Of a DNA stretch of 64,000 nucleotides, positions 11,904 to 24,515 are shown one piece after another (position 1 is the first letter of the stretch; every line of letters starts with the position of its first letter). Position numbers and translations under genes: made by a program. The notes under the pieces are model-generated. The model was not told the DNA's origin. It did no database searches and worked only from the letters and a program-made list of their open reading frames with translations. Source of the stretch: Himantopus leucocephalus. Its lineage: Eukaryota > Chordata > Aves > Charadriiformes > Recurvirostridae. The stretch lies in assembly GCA_003993805.1 (NCBI GenBank), contig RSEF01000001.1:204229805-204293804 (forward strand), given 5' to 3'.

Positions 11904-13441
11904 TTTAGCCATTTCTTGTTCCAATTGTAATCTTCTGTTGATTTTCTGCTGGTAGGTCTTTATGACATTTTCTACATGTTGTTCCATGTAGAACTTGAAG
12001 GCAAAAGGTGAGTAGCTCTTTATTCGGGACTCTCGCTTTTCCTCATCTTTGCCATTTTTTCGCACAGGCACCGGAGATGTCTGAATCTGCTTTTTATCCT
12101 TGCTTGGTTTTTCAGCTTTAGTGTTCTTGCTGCTTTTGTCATTTCGCTCACTGTTCTCCTCAGCCTTATTGCACGTTGAATTGGGGACTACACGGAGGGT
12201 CTGCTCTACGCCCATGCATAAGCAGTTGATATCAAACTGCTCAGAGCTACCAGGAAGTAACAAATGCTTGGGATACGGTGGTGGCGGACACCGCAGTTCC
12301 TGGTTACCATAATCCACATCTAGTTGATAGGCATTAGCTGCTCCAACAGGTGGCACGTGCTGTTCAATGATCTCCAAGCCATCCACAGCTGGCGCTTGCG
12401 CAGGTAACCAACCAGGATGGGAAGGTCCCACTGCAGTCTGAGGTTCAGGTCTCATCACTCGCATGCTCTTCACTGGCTGGAGAATATGAGCAGATGTGAC
12501 TGCTGTGATCGTATTTGGAGATGTAATTGAAGGATCAGGTTTTCCTGAAGGAACCTGTCTTATAGACACTGTCACTTGTGGCTGTTGCTGGTGGTTGTTA
12601 AAGGAGTTTGTTCTGCTCGGCACTGTGGCATCGGGTCTGAAGGATACATGTTGCCGTGGAGATGTTTCTATTCCTGGATTTTGTAAAGAATCTCGGCGTG
12701 ACGGTGTTGCTGCCTGCCACTGCTGAACTTGAGGATTATTCATGTCATAGAGGTCCATGTTTAGGCTATTTCTAGATGGAGTTAATAGATTTTGTGGTGG
12801 ACTGTCTGAAAATTCATTAGCAAAGGCTGGACCTCTGGATATCACATGCATTTGATGAGAAGAAGGACTTGTCTGTTTGTGATGGGAATGTGATATATAC
12901 AGGCTTGCCGGTGCCTGCTGAAATGCATGACCAGAATTATTCTGAACAACTGCCCCTTTATTTGGGAGATTGGTGTAGCCTCCCTCCTGCTGCATCTTGT
13001 TTTGGAAGGATGGACTCCGCTGAACACCATACCCCATAGGTTCCCCCTGCACCATCATGTGCTGCCTACTGTAATGTTGGCTGTTGGAGCCATGGGACGC
13101 CTGCAACTGCAAAGCTTGACTGCTGTGATTAGCCACTGGATAATTAATCACAGAAGACTCGATATTTGCAGGGTATGTCTTCTGCTGATGGCTTGTTGGT
13201 GTGCTGTGAGTGCCTACTCCAGAGGGTCGCTGTACAGGAGCATTCATAGCAGGAGACTGTGAAGTAGAGATTAAATAGTCCATGTATGGCCTTGGAACTT
13301 CAGTAAGCATATTTGCACCTTCTGCTCCAAAGCCTGTCCCTTCATAGGCTGCATTACCGATCTGATGGTAGGACGGAAAAGATTCATTTGATCCTTCAAA
13401 GCTTGGCCTGCGGGTTACATTATTTGGCACAATACCCTTTC
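11904..13441 (-). CDS. LATS2: LATS2 coding exon 4 (large central exon)
   Basis: A 1,538-bp exon, by far the largest, encoding residues 158-670. It opens with GKGIVP...VTRRPSFEG, the same junction as human LATS2. The middle is low-complexity, rich in Ser, Gln, Pro and His, and contains conserved blocks such as PMGYGVQRSPSFQNK, SPPQNLLTPSRNSLNMDLY, VPSRTNSFN and LQPVKSMRVMRPEPQTAVG. The PPxY motif lies in CPPPPYPKHLLL (PPPPY at 543-547) and binds the WW domains of YAP/TAZ. The end, from about 626 (KRESRIKSYSPFAFKFYMEQ), is the start of the helical MOB1-binding region. Most of the 37 extra residues relative to human lie in this fast-evolving exon. Open frames on the opposite strand are shadows. 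Confidence 0.97.
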
Positions 13442-16400
13442 CTTTATAAAAAAGAACACAGAAGAATGTTAGGAAACAATTCAGGTGAACCAATTACTTT
13501 GCATTACTCATCCATCTATACATACAGACATACACACACATGCACACACACTGTGTAGGGACTATGTGTTATAAAAACACCTTCCAAAATCTAAATTAAG
13601 CACTCTGAACATTTAAAGTTATAGGTGCCAAGTGTTACTACTGATAACAAGCTACTGGCCCACAACACCGCTCATGCCAGGAATCATCAGGGAGTTCTAC
13701 CAAATCATGAAAATAGAAGCACAAATTCCTTAACTATGAAATCATCAGATTACACTATGGCCTGTTTTTTAAAGCTGGACCAGTATTACCAGTCATTACT
13801 CACAGACAGGAGGAAGCTACAGAGCAGGGGGTTAAATACAGCACCAACGGGAGAAAAAAAGCTCCCGGAAGGACTGTCAAAACAACTTAAAGTCAACATT
13901 ACTATAAGCTACTAGGTCATCACACAGTCCACATCTTCGGCACAGTGAGCTCACTGCTCATGCTGGGATCTGTTTACATATCTCTGTTCCATCGTTCTCC
14001 TCAAAAATTCTTGTCTCCTTCTCGTTCATTTGCAACAAAGGCATCACAAAGTTTGTCCTGTGTTCTTTCCAATGTGTTGGACCCTGAGTATCCCCTCATA
14101 TTACTCATCTTCCACCTGTTTGGAAGGCAAATCTTTCAGGGTGTCAATATGTTAATCTCAGCTTGAAGAATGTGCAGAGACAAGATAGCAGCATTCCTAC
14201 ACTGGAAGTGCCAATGGCACTTTTCATCAGTTCTTTGATCTGAGGACAAATTGCAGGTATATAAAGCACCGGCTATGCTAAAAAGACAAGGGGAGACTGT
14301 GCTGTTGCTAGTTTTTTCTGTTCCCCTTCTGGTACCTTAGCTTTCATAAAACACAGGACTTGGCCTATATATGCCTGAACAATTTCCTTTAAAAATCTTG
14401 ACTTCACAAGGTCTACAAGAAGAGTCGTATTGCACTAACAGGCTTGGACACTGGATTGCAAGCTTTCCCAATTATTTGTATTACAGCACGTCCCAGCTGG
14501 GCCAGATGCAGCACACTTGAGCATAGCTGTTGACTCCTCACCTCCATACATGCAAGCCCTGCTATACACAGACACACAAGGACATACACGTCTATGCACC
14601 ATCTCTCCACACTGAAAGGCTGCCCCCATACTAAATTACGCTTTCATAAACAATGCATTGTTTTGAAATGGAATCAAGTGGGAAGAATAAACAGCATCCT
14701 TTAAAATGAAATCTATAATCAGCAGCTCTTTTTCCTATGATACCACAAGGCCATGCTTCCTGAGGTTGTACTTATAACCGCACTCCCTGATAGCTCATCA
14801 GTTGCGACACAGTGAGATGCACTGATGAGGTTGTGGCAATTCAAAGCATCCTAAGAAGTGGCAACTCTGGCCTAGAGGTGGGAGGCAGCCATAAGACCCA
14901 TTTGTCAACCCTGTCAGTAGGATTCATGCTGAGCCTCTGGCGCAAACTGACTTTGTTTTTCTCTATCAGAGGCCATGAAGGAAAGTAGCAGCAATAATTG
15001 TCTTTCTTTGGGACACATACTTCAGCTGTGCAAGAAATCTTGCTGATGTCAAGAGAGATATGGCATCCATGTCCTAGATTTGTATACCAGTAAGTCTGTT
15101 CTGGTCCGACAGAGGAATATTTGGATTTGTGAAGATACCAAATGTGGTAGTTGCAGATGATTTTTTTTTCACACATTCCTATCCAACATGGTAACTATTA
15201 TGACTATCTCTTGCCTGTGAAGGTTTTAGATCAGTCTGTATTCTTAAGATTAATCAACTATACTCATGGGATCATCTGTTTTTATACATAGCTCTCTGTC
15301 CCACAGTAATATCTGCTAAGGAGTCTTTCCAGTATGCTGAAACTCTTGTTAACTTTACTACTGAAGTTAAAGCAGGACAAAAATGAATAACTTGAAAATC
15401 TATTTTCATATACCAATATATGGAATTCAAAACCAGAAGATTTAAATTCTCAAACTGCAAATGAAAAGTTCCCAAGTAGCATTACATGCTTCCTAATCAA
15501 CTAGAGGAGACCTACACTATCCTAGCACAAACAATACCATATCTAACAAATCAGTATGATTTTGTGGCACCTCAGGCAGGCAAGCACTAATTGTATGATA
15601 TTTAAGTTTTGCATTCTGTGTATGCTAAAAGTAAAGGTGGATCTTCAGCTTGAAAGGTTAAGTATTTAAAGCAGCTGCATGCATTGGAATGCTAAGAAAG
15701 TAAAAACAAATGGAAATGAAAGACAACTGAGTAATTAAAACGTTAGCCTGGAAAGATTTTGCAACCCTTTCAGAGCAAATGTATGCTCTTTAGGACTGGG
15801 TGTGTTCTTTCACTTTAAGGAATAAAGCCTTTATAATATAAAGGAAAATACAGTACAGTAATTCTGTCAAAGTTATTTTAAATTCTCCTTAAGGCTCAGC
15901 TGAGGCCATATTTGTGCATGTATTAGGACAGAGCTCTCCAAATATAAAATATACTGGCCAATACTACTTTGTTTGTTATCCTGCAGCATAACCCTCTGGG
16001 AAGTATTTTCTTAGGGTTTTCCAGAATTTCCCTAAATAATATTACAGGAAGCCTAAGACTGACAGAAAGGGCAGAACCATGCACCCTTCTTCATCATATT
16101 TGAAGCTCCATTCCTGAGAGTGACTACCTGGAAAATGAGCTCCTTTTCCTTTTACATCTTCCAAATATGTGGCTACCCTCAGGGTCCCCCAGGAAAGTAG
16201 TGGCTTTACTGAAGACCTCCTTCCTGTCCAGGGCTTTCTCTTTGTAAACTGAATGGGCCTTCTCTTCCTTGGCTTTCCTCATCTCTGGAAATGCCTCTCT
16301 ATCAACTAACCCAAATTTAACACCCTTCCCAAAGCAGATTTTCAATTTGATTACCAGGCAAGGAGGAAGGTGGTGCTGAGGTGGCCAAGAAGAGAAATTT

Positions 16401-17044
16401 GTCACGTGGAAATCACTTGCACTCAGTAAACTCAACCTCTGACCACACTTAGAGGCCTGTACTACTGTAATCAAATTGATTGAATAGATTTGTTTGTTGG
16501 AATGTTGAATGGATTTGTTTTGCTGGAAACAACTCTTGCAATGCCTTTTGTCAGCTGTTTGCTGATAAGGCAAATGCAGGGCCCAAATCCTCCCATTTGC
16601 TAATTTACATGGAACAGAACTGATGCAGACTAGCAGGGATGAGAGGAGAAGCTTCTGTTACCTTGGCCCAAGCTACTTCTGCAGTGTACTTACAAGGATG
16701 TTAACATGAATGAATTCCCGGGAAGTAAGCTATCTCACAACTCCATAACAATTACTTATGTGCAAGCTTTTACTTTGTGGTAAGCTTGATATGATTGAGG
16801 TGATTTGCACTGAAGGATAAATAGCTTTGTGTTTAAGAAGGTGGACTATGAATGCGCTCTTGCAAAGCAAGCGAGTTGTGTCCAGCTTCCAGCCCAGCTC
16901 ACCTTGCAGGGCCACGTTCACATCACTGTCTCCTACAAGAGTACTATTGAATACTGCCAATCCACTACTCCCCAACGACTCTACTTTAAAAAATAGGTTA
17001 CTGCAAGAAAAAATAACACAATTTTTAAAAACGTTCATGCTTAC
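13442..17044 (-). other. LATS2: LATS2 intron 3
   Basis: A 3,603-bp intron with donor CCAG|GTAAGC and acceptor ttttataaag|GAAAG. It contains a short CA-rich stretch (13520-13551). A 149-codon open frame on the same strand (16124-16573) has no recognised similarity or splice context. I see no mobile element. Confidence 0.88.
13520..13551. repeat. Short CA-rich simple repeat
   Basis: About 32 bp of interrupted (CA)n/(TACA)n sequence inside intron 3, a minor imperfect microsatellite. Confidence 0.6.
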
Positions 17045-17177
17045 CTGGTGAGGTCTGCTTAATTACACGTACTATCTGTTCATTTCTAGGATCCAAATAG
17101 CTCATCTTACTGATATACTCCAGAGCTGCTTCAATACTTCTGCTACCCGTCTGCTTCAGTGCTCGGACAGCCATCTC
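17045..17177 (-). CDS. LATS2: LATS2 coding exon 3 (second half of UBA domain)
   Basis: A 133-bp exon encoding residues 114-157 and the first base of G158. The sequence EMAVRALKQTGSRSIEAALE followed by YISKMSYLDPRNEQIVRVIKQTSP is nearly identical to mammalian LATS2. With the end of exon 2 it forms the ubiquitin-associated (UBA) domain, spanning roughly 98-140, a three-helix fold. The acceptor tttatacag|GAG and donor CCAG|GTAAGC are both good. The open frame seen upstream of E114 is intron read-through. Confidence 0.97.
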
Positions 17178-18483
17178 CTGTATAAAGCAAACAAGAATTG
17201 AATCACATTGAGACAAAACCTAAGCATGGTACTGCAGGCTAGAAAGCCATAAACGTTCTTACATTTATAGAAATGTTTTATAATTCACACCAGACCACAG
17301 CTGCCTGAAGCCAAATGGCCTCACGTTTTGAAAACATTTGCATGCCTTATACAAATCAAAAATTAGAAGAATAATAAAAAACACAACCTACCTAGACTCT
17401 GGCAATTAAAGAAGCATCAAATTGAAATGTGTACTTTAAAATTCCTTAAACTTTGAATCAGGTCTGGAAAAGGCAGCATAGTTTGACATAGGATGAAATA
17501 GAATGAAATACTTAGTTTTTGATATTTGAGAGCATGTCTTTTAGTCATACCTGAACACAGTAAAAGCTTTACACTTTCACAGATACCACAAGAAGCTAAT
17601 TAAGCAGGGGTTGATTTCTGCTGAGCAAATCCTGGCCCCATTAGAGTCAACGGGGAAGAAAGACTGCTTTTTTCAGTACAGCTGGGACATCATTCACTAT
17701 TTGGAAAATGACTAGGCACACCGAACTGCATTTCACATTGTTAGTCTTTTTAGCTGTATTTTATTGGGCACACATCCATCACTGAGAAGTTAATATGGGT
17801 GCCAGACACACAAACTGAAAAACTAAAACTGGGGTAAATATGAATGCTCTAGTTGAAGTATTCTATCACAACCATGGTTAGCGTCCCCTGCTTTACAGCC
17901 AGCAAGTCCCACTGTCCTGCAGTTTGTTTATACTTTTACTTACAGTTCAGATATATAGAATACCTTTCAACAATGACTCTAGCCTCTGGTTGCAAAGCAA
18001 AGTTCACAAATCCTCACAAGGCTGCATGGTCTTTCCTGAAATGATGGAGAAACTGAAATCCAGAGCTTTAACGCTGAATTCAACTCACTGAACTTCACCC
18101 ATCAAAAAGTTAGATACTTAGTCAAAAGTAGTTGCCGAGAACCTTTCTATAATCACCTCCAAAAGCTCATTCATAAAAAAGGATAAAACAGGAGATAAAC
18201 TGACCATTGGTGACAGGAGATTAGAGGACTAATTTGAACTGGACTCCTAGCTCTCAGATGGCTAAAGCTGGATGAAATGAATGTCACCATCAAGGACTTG
18301 CCTGCAAATGTCAGTATCCTATTATCGTGCCACTTTACTGACATTTTTAGGGGAATTCTGTGATCACAACCTGCCGATTGAGCTCTGAATCAGATGGAGT
18401 TTGTGCCTTCTTGGCTTGGCTTATGGACTGCAAATGTGACGGCTGGGTTGGCACAAGCACATCACTCTCCCACAGGGCAGTTC

Positions 18484-18519
18484 TGTATCCCCCTTTCCCA
18501 ACTTGTATCCCCCTTTCCC
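18484..18519. repeat. Tandem pair of a 16-bp unit
   Basis: The 16 bases tgtatccccctttccc occur at 18484-18499 and again at 18504-18519, a period of 20 bp. This is a small local duplication in intron 2 with no further copies. Confidence 0.7.
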
Positions 18520-19859
18520 GTACCATCTGGAGCAAAGAGCAACTTTGCCCGACTGCACTGCAAGTAAATGTAACATACTCATTGTTTACTTAGCAAGGGA
18601 GGATCATCTCAGATGACACTAATTCCCACAGCACAGAGCCACACGCTGGCACTTGGCATTTTGCTTCGCTGAGCTCAGTCCCCTCCTACTCCCCCCAAAA
18701 TGGCAGTGTTTTCTCCATTACTCAGAGGCTCTGCTTGGGGAATAGCTATAGCAAGTCTGAATATTTTTCATACAATTTATGACTCATAATTCATAGAAAG
18801 GCAGGAGTTCGTTTCACATTTCCTATAGCTGAAATATTTCACTGGCACCAACACATTACTAAGGGCAATTTTAAATCAACAGAAAACTATTATGTATGAA
18901 GGAAAGAATTTCCCACAATGTTTTTTTCCTCTCTTTCTTTCTTTTTTCTTCTTCTGGATGCATTTCTAAAGTATTAGCGAATTCGTATCCTAGTGCTCAG
19001 CATTCTCATCATCCAGGGACTCTGGGCCTTACAGCCCAGTTCCACAGGGCTGCTCATACACTCTGCCCATTTACACCAGCTGGATCTAGCCTTAGATCAC
19101 AAGTCTTAAAGTTTCCTAAATCAAATGTGCTCCATACACACATTTGGGCTGGCTTCGATGTTGTGGGGTTGGTTTTTTTTTATTTTGTCTGGAATGGAAT
19201 ACCAAGAGAATAAATGCTTGGTAAACAATTATCTTAATGATAAATAAAACAGTCCATACAATCCACTTCTCCCTCTCTTAGCTGTGCTGGCTATATACAA
19301 TTCAAAGGGGCTAAAGCAGGTTAGGTTTTTTATCACCAGCATAGTGATATCATCTCTGAAAACAATCCTTCCCCCGCCCCCCGTGGCATTACTGTTCTCT
19401 TTTTTTACCATTGCTTATGTCAGAAAAGCAGAGTAAAAATGACACTGGTCTATTTGAAGCTGCGTGTTCTACCTTCAGCAGGTTATGTTAGGGGATTCAT
19501 ATTTAAACTTCAGTGGGAATAATGGGAGGAGAAAACTCCAATACATTTCACTGTGGACTGTACGACAACCTAGGAGGGCCAGCAAGAGCTTGGGACTGGC
19601 AGCTGAGTCACTGGCAACCTCACCCGTGCAAGCCCCCACTACAGCAGCAGCCCTGTGCTCCAGCTCACCGTCTCTCATCTTCCATTAGGCCAGCTGCCAC
19701 CCTCCAAAGGGTTTCCTCATTACATACCCTGTCTGCTTAGCATTTACATTACTGCTGGAAAAAATGAAGTAAGTTTTTTTTGTGGTTCAAAAGAAAACCT
19801 GGGATTCCCCTGTACACCATCCCATAGCTTTGGCCCTTTCCCCATAGCTATCACGATAC

Positions 19860-20440
19860 ACAAATAGCCCCTGTTTCTGATGCTGGTTCACAAGTCTTGC
19901 ATCATCTCCAAGCAAATGGAGAGCGACAAACAAAAAATAAACATTCCACATACAAAAGGAAAAGGTTTTTCTCAGAAGCAGATCACATATAATCATAATT
20001 CTCCACTCAGGAGACAAATCCCTCTGGGGGCATGCGATACTCCATGGGAGTGGAGGGCAACAAGAAGCTCCAGCACTGCTATAGCTGGCCTTTGGCCTCC
20101 TCTGCGTTGTTTTCCCCATCATCATCCTCCATGCCCACAGCTGTCTCCTCTCTGGCAGCCAAATGAAGAGGGCTCCACTCCAGCACCTTTTCATTAGGGA
20201 TGGGGGACAAGCTGATGCACGGCTGAGGCTCACAGAGGGTGTGCTCTGTGCCCGAGGTGGCCACTGGATAATGGGGGATGGTGGTCCCCTCCTTCCTACG
20301 TGCAATGCAACGATGAGGTCTGCTGAGTGAGGGAGCACGGCCAGGACGAGGCAGTGAAGGGCTGGCCTCCAGGAGCCTGCTGAAGGGGAAGCTGGCTCCC
20401 TGCTGGCAGTGGGGGCCACAGCCTGGGCTGCATTTGCTGG
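19860..20440 (-). other. GC-richer open stretch in intron 2, unrecognised
   Basis: This part of intron 2 is clearly GC-richer than its surroundings and is open in one minus-strand frame for 210 codons (19787-20419). A second minus-strand frame (20079-20264) encodes 61 residues with an acidic tail (MEDDDGENNAEEAKG). Neither product is recognised and no splice signals link them to LATS2. It may be an unspliced non-coding transcript, an old degraded insertion or simple chance. Confidence 0.2.
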
Positions 20441-23400
20441 AAATCGATATACGGACTGTTTTGAAAGATGGGAAGAAGGGCAGAAGATAGATTAAGCAGT
20501 GTCAGTAATTACACTTGTTGGAGAGCAGAGGCTTAAGAGAGATGGAGGGTGTTTGTGAGAAGCAGCAGAATGGCTCAAGAAGGAGAGAAATCAATGCCAA
20601 AATCTTGGAAACTGATACTGTAGGCAGTAGAAGGGCTGAGAAAACAAGAGGATGGACACTGGGCAAGGATAAAAGTGCACAGCTAAACTGACACAGATAG
20701 AGCTGTCTTGATTTTACGCCACTCTAAGGTAAGTACATTTTAGAAAGAAAAGGGGAAAAAAGACCAGAAATGAGACATGAAAAAAAAATCCGCTTGGAGC
20801 CGTATCCAACGCCAAAACATTCAAGTAGGCACAGGATCAAATCCAGCTCCCACTAAGGTCAACAAAGATTTCCATTAACTGCAAGGTACACTGCATCAGG
20901 CCCTCTGCTTCAGATCGTTTCCTTTTCACCAGGCCAAACACTGTCAGCCACAGTACGGGTTGAGAAACCTGGCCGCTGGCTGCGTTCTGCTAACCCCACA
21001 GCCAGCTGTCAGGCTGCAAGGAGAAACACAAGCCACTGGCAGCACGCACATAAACCACAAGGGAACACAGCGGTCCCGGCCCCAACTCATTCTTTGCATT
21101 CTGTGTATTCCCTCTGGAGGATTCAAACATCTCTCCGTGCAGGGCTTTTATGCACCTTTTTGCTTCCAGTCACGACTAGCTGTTGGTGAAAAAAATAAAC
21201 CAGAAAAAGTAAAGGTGAAAAGCTACAAGGGGGAAATGTGCTTTTACAATTAACTCTAATAATTTTGTAATTAATGTTACAGCTGCAATATTAAAATGAG
21301 GTTTCAGTGGTCAGCTGTGGTTCTGGACAGATCTATTGGAAAACCAAAGTCAGGCCATGAACTATGAAGCAGACTGAGGCAACTCTGCAGGATCCCAAAT
21401 TTGTGGATTCATAGAGAAAAATGGGGAGGGGGTGTTTTCCAGCTAGTTCCTACAGTGGGCTACCCAAACCAGACAGCTGCACGGTCAACATGCTCTCCAT
21501 TATTGCCCCAGTCTCATGCTGGTAGAAGGCAGCTTTCCAAGAGATTTCAAGATTTTGCTAGAAGGAAGGCCACCTTTGAGCTCAGATGCTCAACAGGGAA
21601 AATCCATGTTTGATGGTAAACAGATATTTGGATGTGTGCATATACAGACTTCATATCACTCTGTGCTCTGTAGGCAATGAGAAAGGCTTTCCCCGTTTTA
21701 CCCTCCCGCCTGGCTGTACTCCACCAGCACTGGCAGAGGCTTGCGTTCTTGCTGTACTACAGGGTTGTCCAGCAACATTTTTCATTCAGAAGGCTCCTAG
21801 TTGCCAAGATGTATTTATCATCCAAGTGAAGATTGCACAAGAGGTTACAATAAGCAAGATTTTTTCCCAAGAACATTGTGTCTGAAGGAGACAATAGGTC
21901 CTCCAAGATTTGGCAAGGGTAGTTAATTGCTAACAACAACAAAAATTAATTACTTGCTTTCCATTCACAAAGAAGGATGGGCGACAGATGCAGGAAACAG
22001 ATACAGGTTCCCTGCGGAAGGGAAAAAACTGAAGCTTATGCCAGAAGAGATGATCCAGAATTGATTACAAACCTTTCTGCAATAGCCCACCATTGTAGGA
22101 ATTTTCATTCATGATTTTCAACTTGCAAAACCTAAGAAAATCGGGAAACAATGTGTACAATATGCTCTGTCAGGACTGCTGCAGCCCCACAGAACAGAGA
22201 GCCTTATTTTGTAATATTCTCTATCTGTAATTATTCTCTAGTTGGACGCTTCATCCAATTTTGTACTCTACTTCTGTTTTGCCTGTTTTCAGGTTGCTAA
22301 CACCAGGGGTTAAATTTTGCCCACAAATTCCCATGCCTAACTATAACCCTGATTTAAAAATTCTAGCCACATAATTAAGAAGCTATCCTGAGAATCATTA
22401 GAGCTCTTCAATTTTACTGTATCAAAAAAGCAGGAGGAAATCAGCACAGGCAGAAACCTACTGAGTGCCCACTTGTTTGCTGCAGAATCACTTGAGTCCA
22501 TTCATAAACCTCATAACCCATTCAGAAACTAACAGAGATCTACCCCATGGCTAGTTAAGAGTTTTGTGTCCCCCCTGCTCCTGTTATAAAGCTCCTCCAA
22601 AGCTATACTGCTTTGGCGGTGACAAACCTCCCTCTTACTTTCAGTTTAAATCACACGGGGTCAGTTTATTCCCTCTGCCTTTAGTTCCGATTGACTTTTA
22701 ACTTCAGCAGCTCTGCTGTTACATACAGCGAGGGAGCCCCCTTCATCCCAAGGGATGCTTGCAGCTTGGCCTCCTGGACTAAACAAACCACATTCTTTTA
22801 GTTTTCCCTTGTAGAACAGGCTCTTCATTCTCTTTATGGCTGTAGTAGCCCATCTCTGTATCAAGAAAGATCAGACTGGGACATGGTTTTGATAAGAGCT
22901 GCACACACGAGTTCTTGATGACATGTGAACAGTGGCAGAAAAGTTATCCTTGTGGTAAAGTCATTCCTACCCTTTGCTGATTTCAGCATAGGACATTTGA
23001 GTTTGGGGCTTTAATCCTGGCTTTTAGTCCTTGCTTGCAGCATTTCTACCCTTTGTGCTCCTGAAGTTTTTTTTCAGTTCTGGTAGCACTGCAGCCCTTA
23101 AGGTCATCCATTATTTTGGTCGGATGCTCCAGCTCTTCTTTGCACTGACTGTGCATTCCCACTTCACATTGTCAGAGTGCTTCCTTTTTTTTAAAAAAAA
23201 AAAATTACCAGACTTATTAATGGAAAAAGCCTGCAGCAGGAATACCCTGTAGTACATAAAGTTGGGGCAGACAGAAAAATAATATAGATAGGTCATGAAA
23301 TGTATGACTCACTAAGTTAAATCACACCAACGTATGAAAAAAGTAACTGAACTGTAAATTAGGAATGGGGAATTACAGGTAAGAAACAACTTTAACCAGA

Positions 23401-24474
23401 AGGTTTTTATATAACATTTCCAAGGCATATTTGAAGAACTAACAAAGGGAGTATGCCCAAAAGAGGGAGGGAGGATTTTGGAAATGATACAATGCTCTGG
23501 TAAACATCCTATCAGAAGGAAAAAACCCACAAAAGTAACATGGCATTCACTGCTATGACACCACTCATTCTGCCTGCCTTCAGAGTCTTTTAGTCTTGAT
23601 TTAGACAGTCACCTACAGAACGTAGGCATCTTTACTATTCTGTGTTTGTGCAACATCCAGTACAATGGGGTCCTGCTATTGTTGTGTTTATGGCAGAATA
23701 ACAACTTATTATTAAATTAAAGTAAGGTAATTAAGTCCAGCCCAAAATACTCAACTTGGAGTAATAGGCAGAAAGATGTTGGAGGGCTAAAGTGTCAATT
23801 CTCCCGGGTCCCAGGATAAAAACACTCATATCACTACCACCACAAACCAATGCTGAAGTAAGATTACCTTAATCCTCCAAGCCACAGGACATGGCATGTT
23901 TCCTGTAGCTCTGGAAGGAATGAGGCAAAATAAAACAAAACTAGAAATTGAGAAGCATCTTTTGATGATTAAGATTATAGGTGTTCAAAACGCTTCCAGT
24001 ATCTTTTCAGATTTAAAGTAGCCCTGGATGATTAAAAAGCAAACAAATGAACCAGACAAATGAAACCAACATTTGAAATTTATCACATCAGTTTTTGTAT
24101 TTTACTAGTGCTAGAGCTAATACAAATTCTTTCACAAGTATCACAAAAACCTCAAAATAAAAGGGCCATCATGACACTTCTGAACTGTTTTTTCCACAGC
24201 TGCTTTTCCTTACGTTCATGACTAATCAAAGCTATTTAAGTTCTTCCAAGAGGAAAAAAAAATACTCTCTAAACTTAGCAGCAGGGTACTTACAAAGAGC
24301 AACTACCGTAACACCTTCACCAACTTGGAAAGCTCAAGAGAGAAAAAAACAGGAGCTGAGAACAGTAAATGGAAATATGACATAGCTCCTTAGCAGGTAT
24401 CTCAAAAGGCACCAGTTACATCAAAATAGTTTTTAACACTATGCAATTTACATCAAGGAGCAGCATATAACTCC

Positions 24475-24515
24475 TTTTTTGTTTGTTTGTTTGTTTTGTT
24501 TGGTTTGGGTTTTTT
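24475..24515. repeat. (TTTG)n-like simple repeat
   Basis: About 40 bp of T/G-rich sequence built from gttt units in intron 2, typical of short avian microsatellites. On the minus strand it is A/C rich. Confidence 0.75.

Noticed and set aside
12100..13262. Plus-strand open frames opposite LATS2 exon 4
   Set aside because: They are antisense shadows of a conserved coding exon.
16124..16573. 149-codon minus-strand open frame in intron 3 as an extra LATS2 exon
   Set aside because: Exons 3 and 4 join in phase at the same junction as mammalian LATS2 without it, and I see no paired acceptor and donor that would include it in frame.
19787..20419. 210-codon minus-strand open frame in intron 2 as a gene
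   Set aside because: The composition follows local GC content, no domain or homologue is recognised, and no splice or polyadenylation signals support it. Kept only as an unrecognised stretch.
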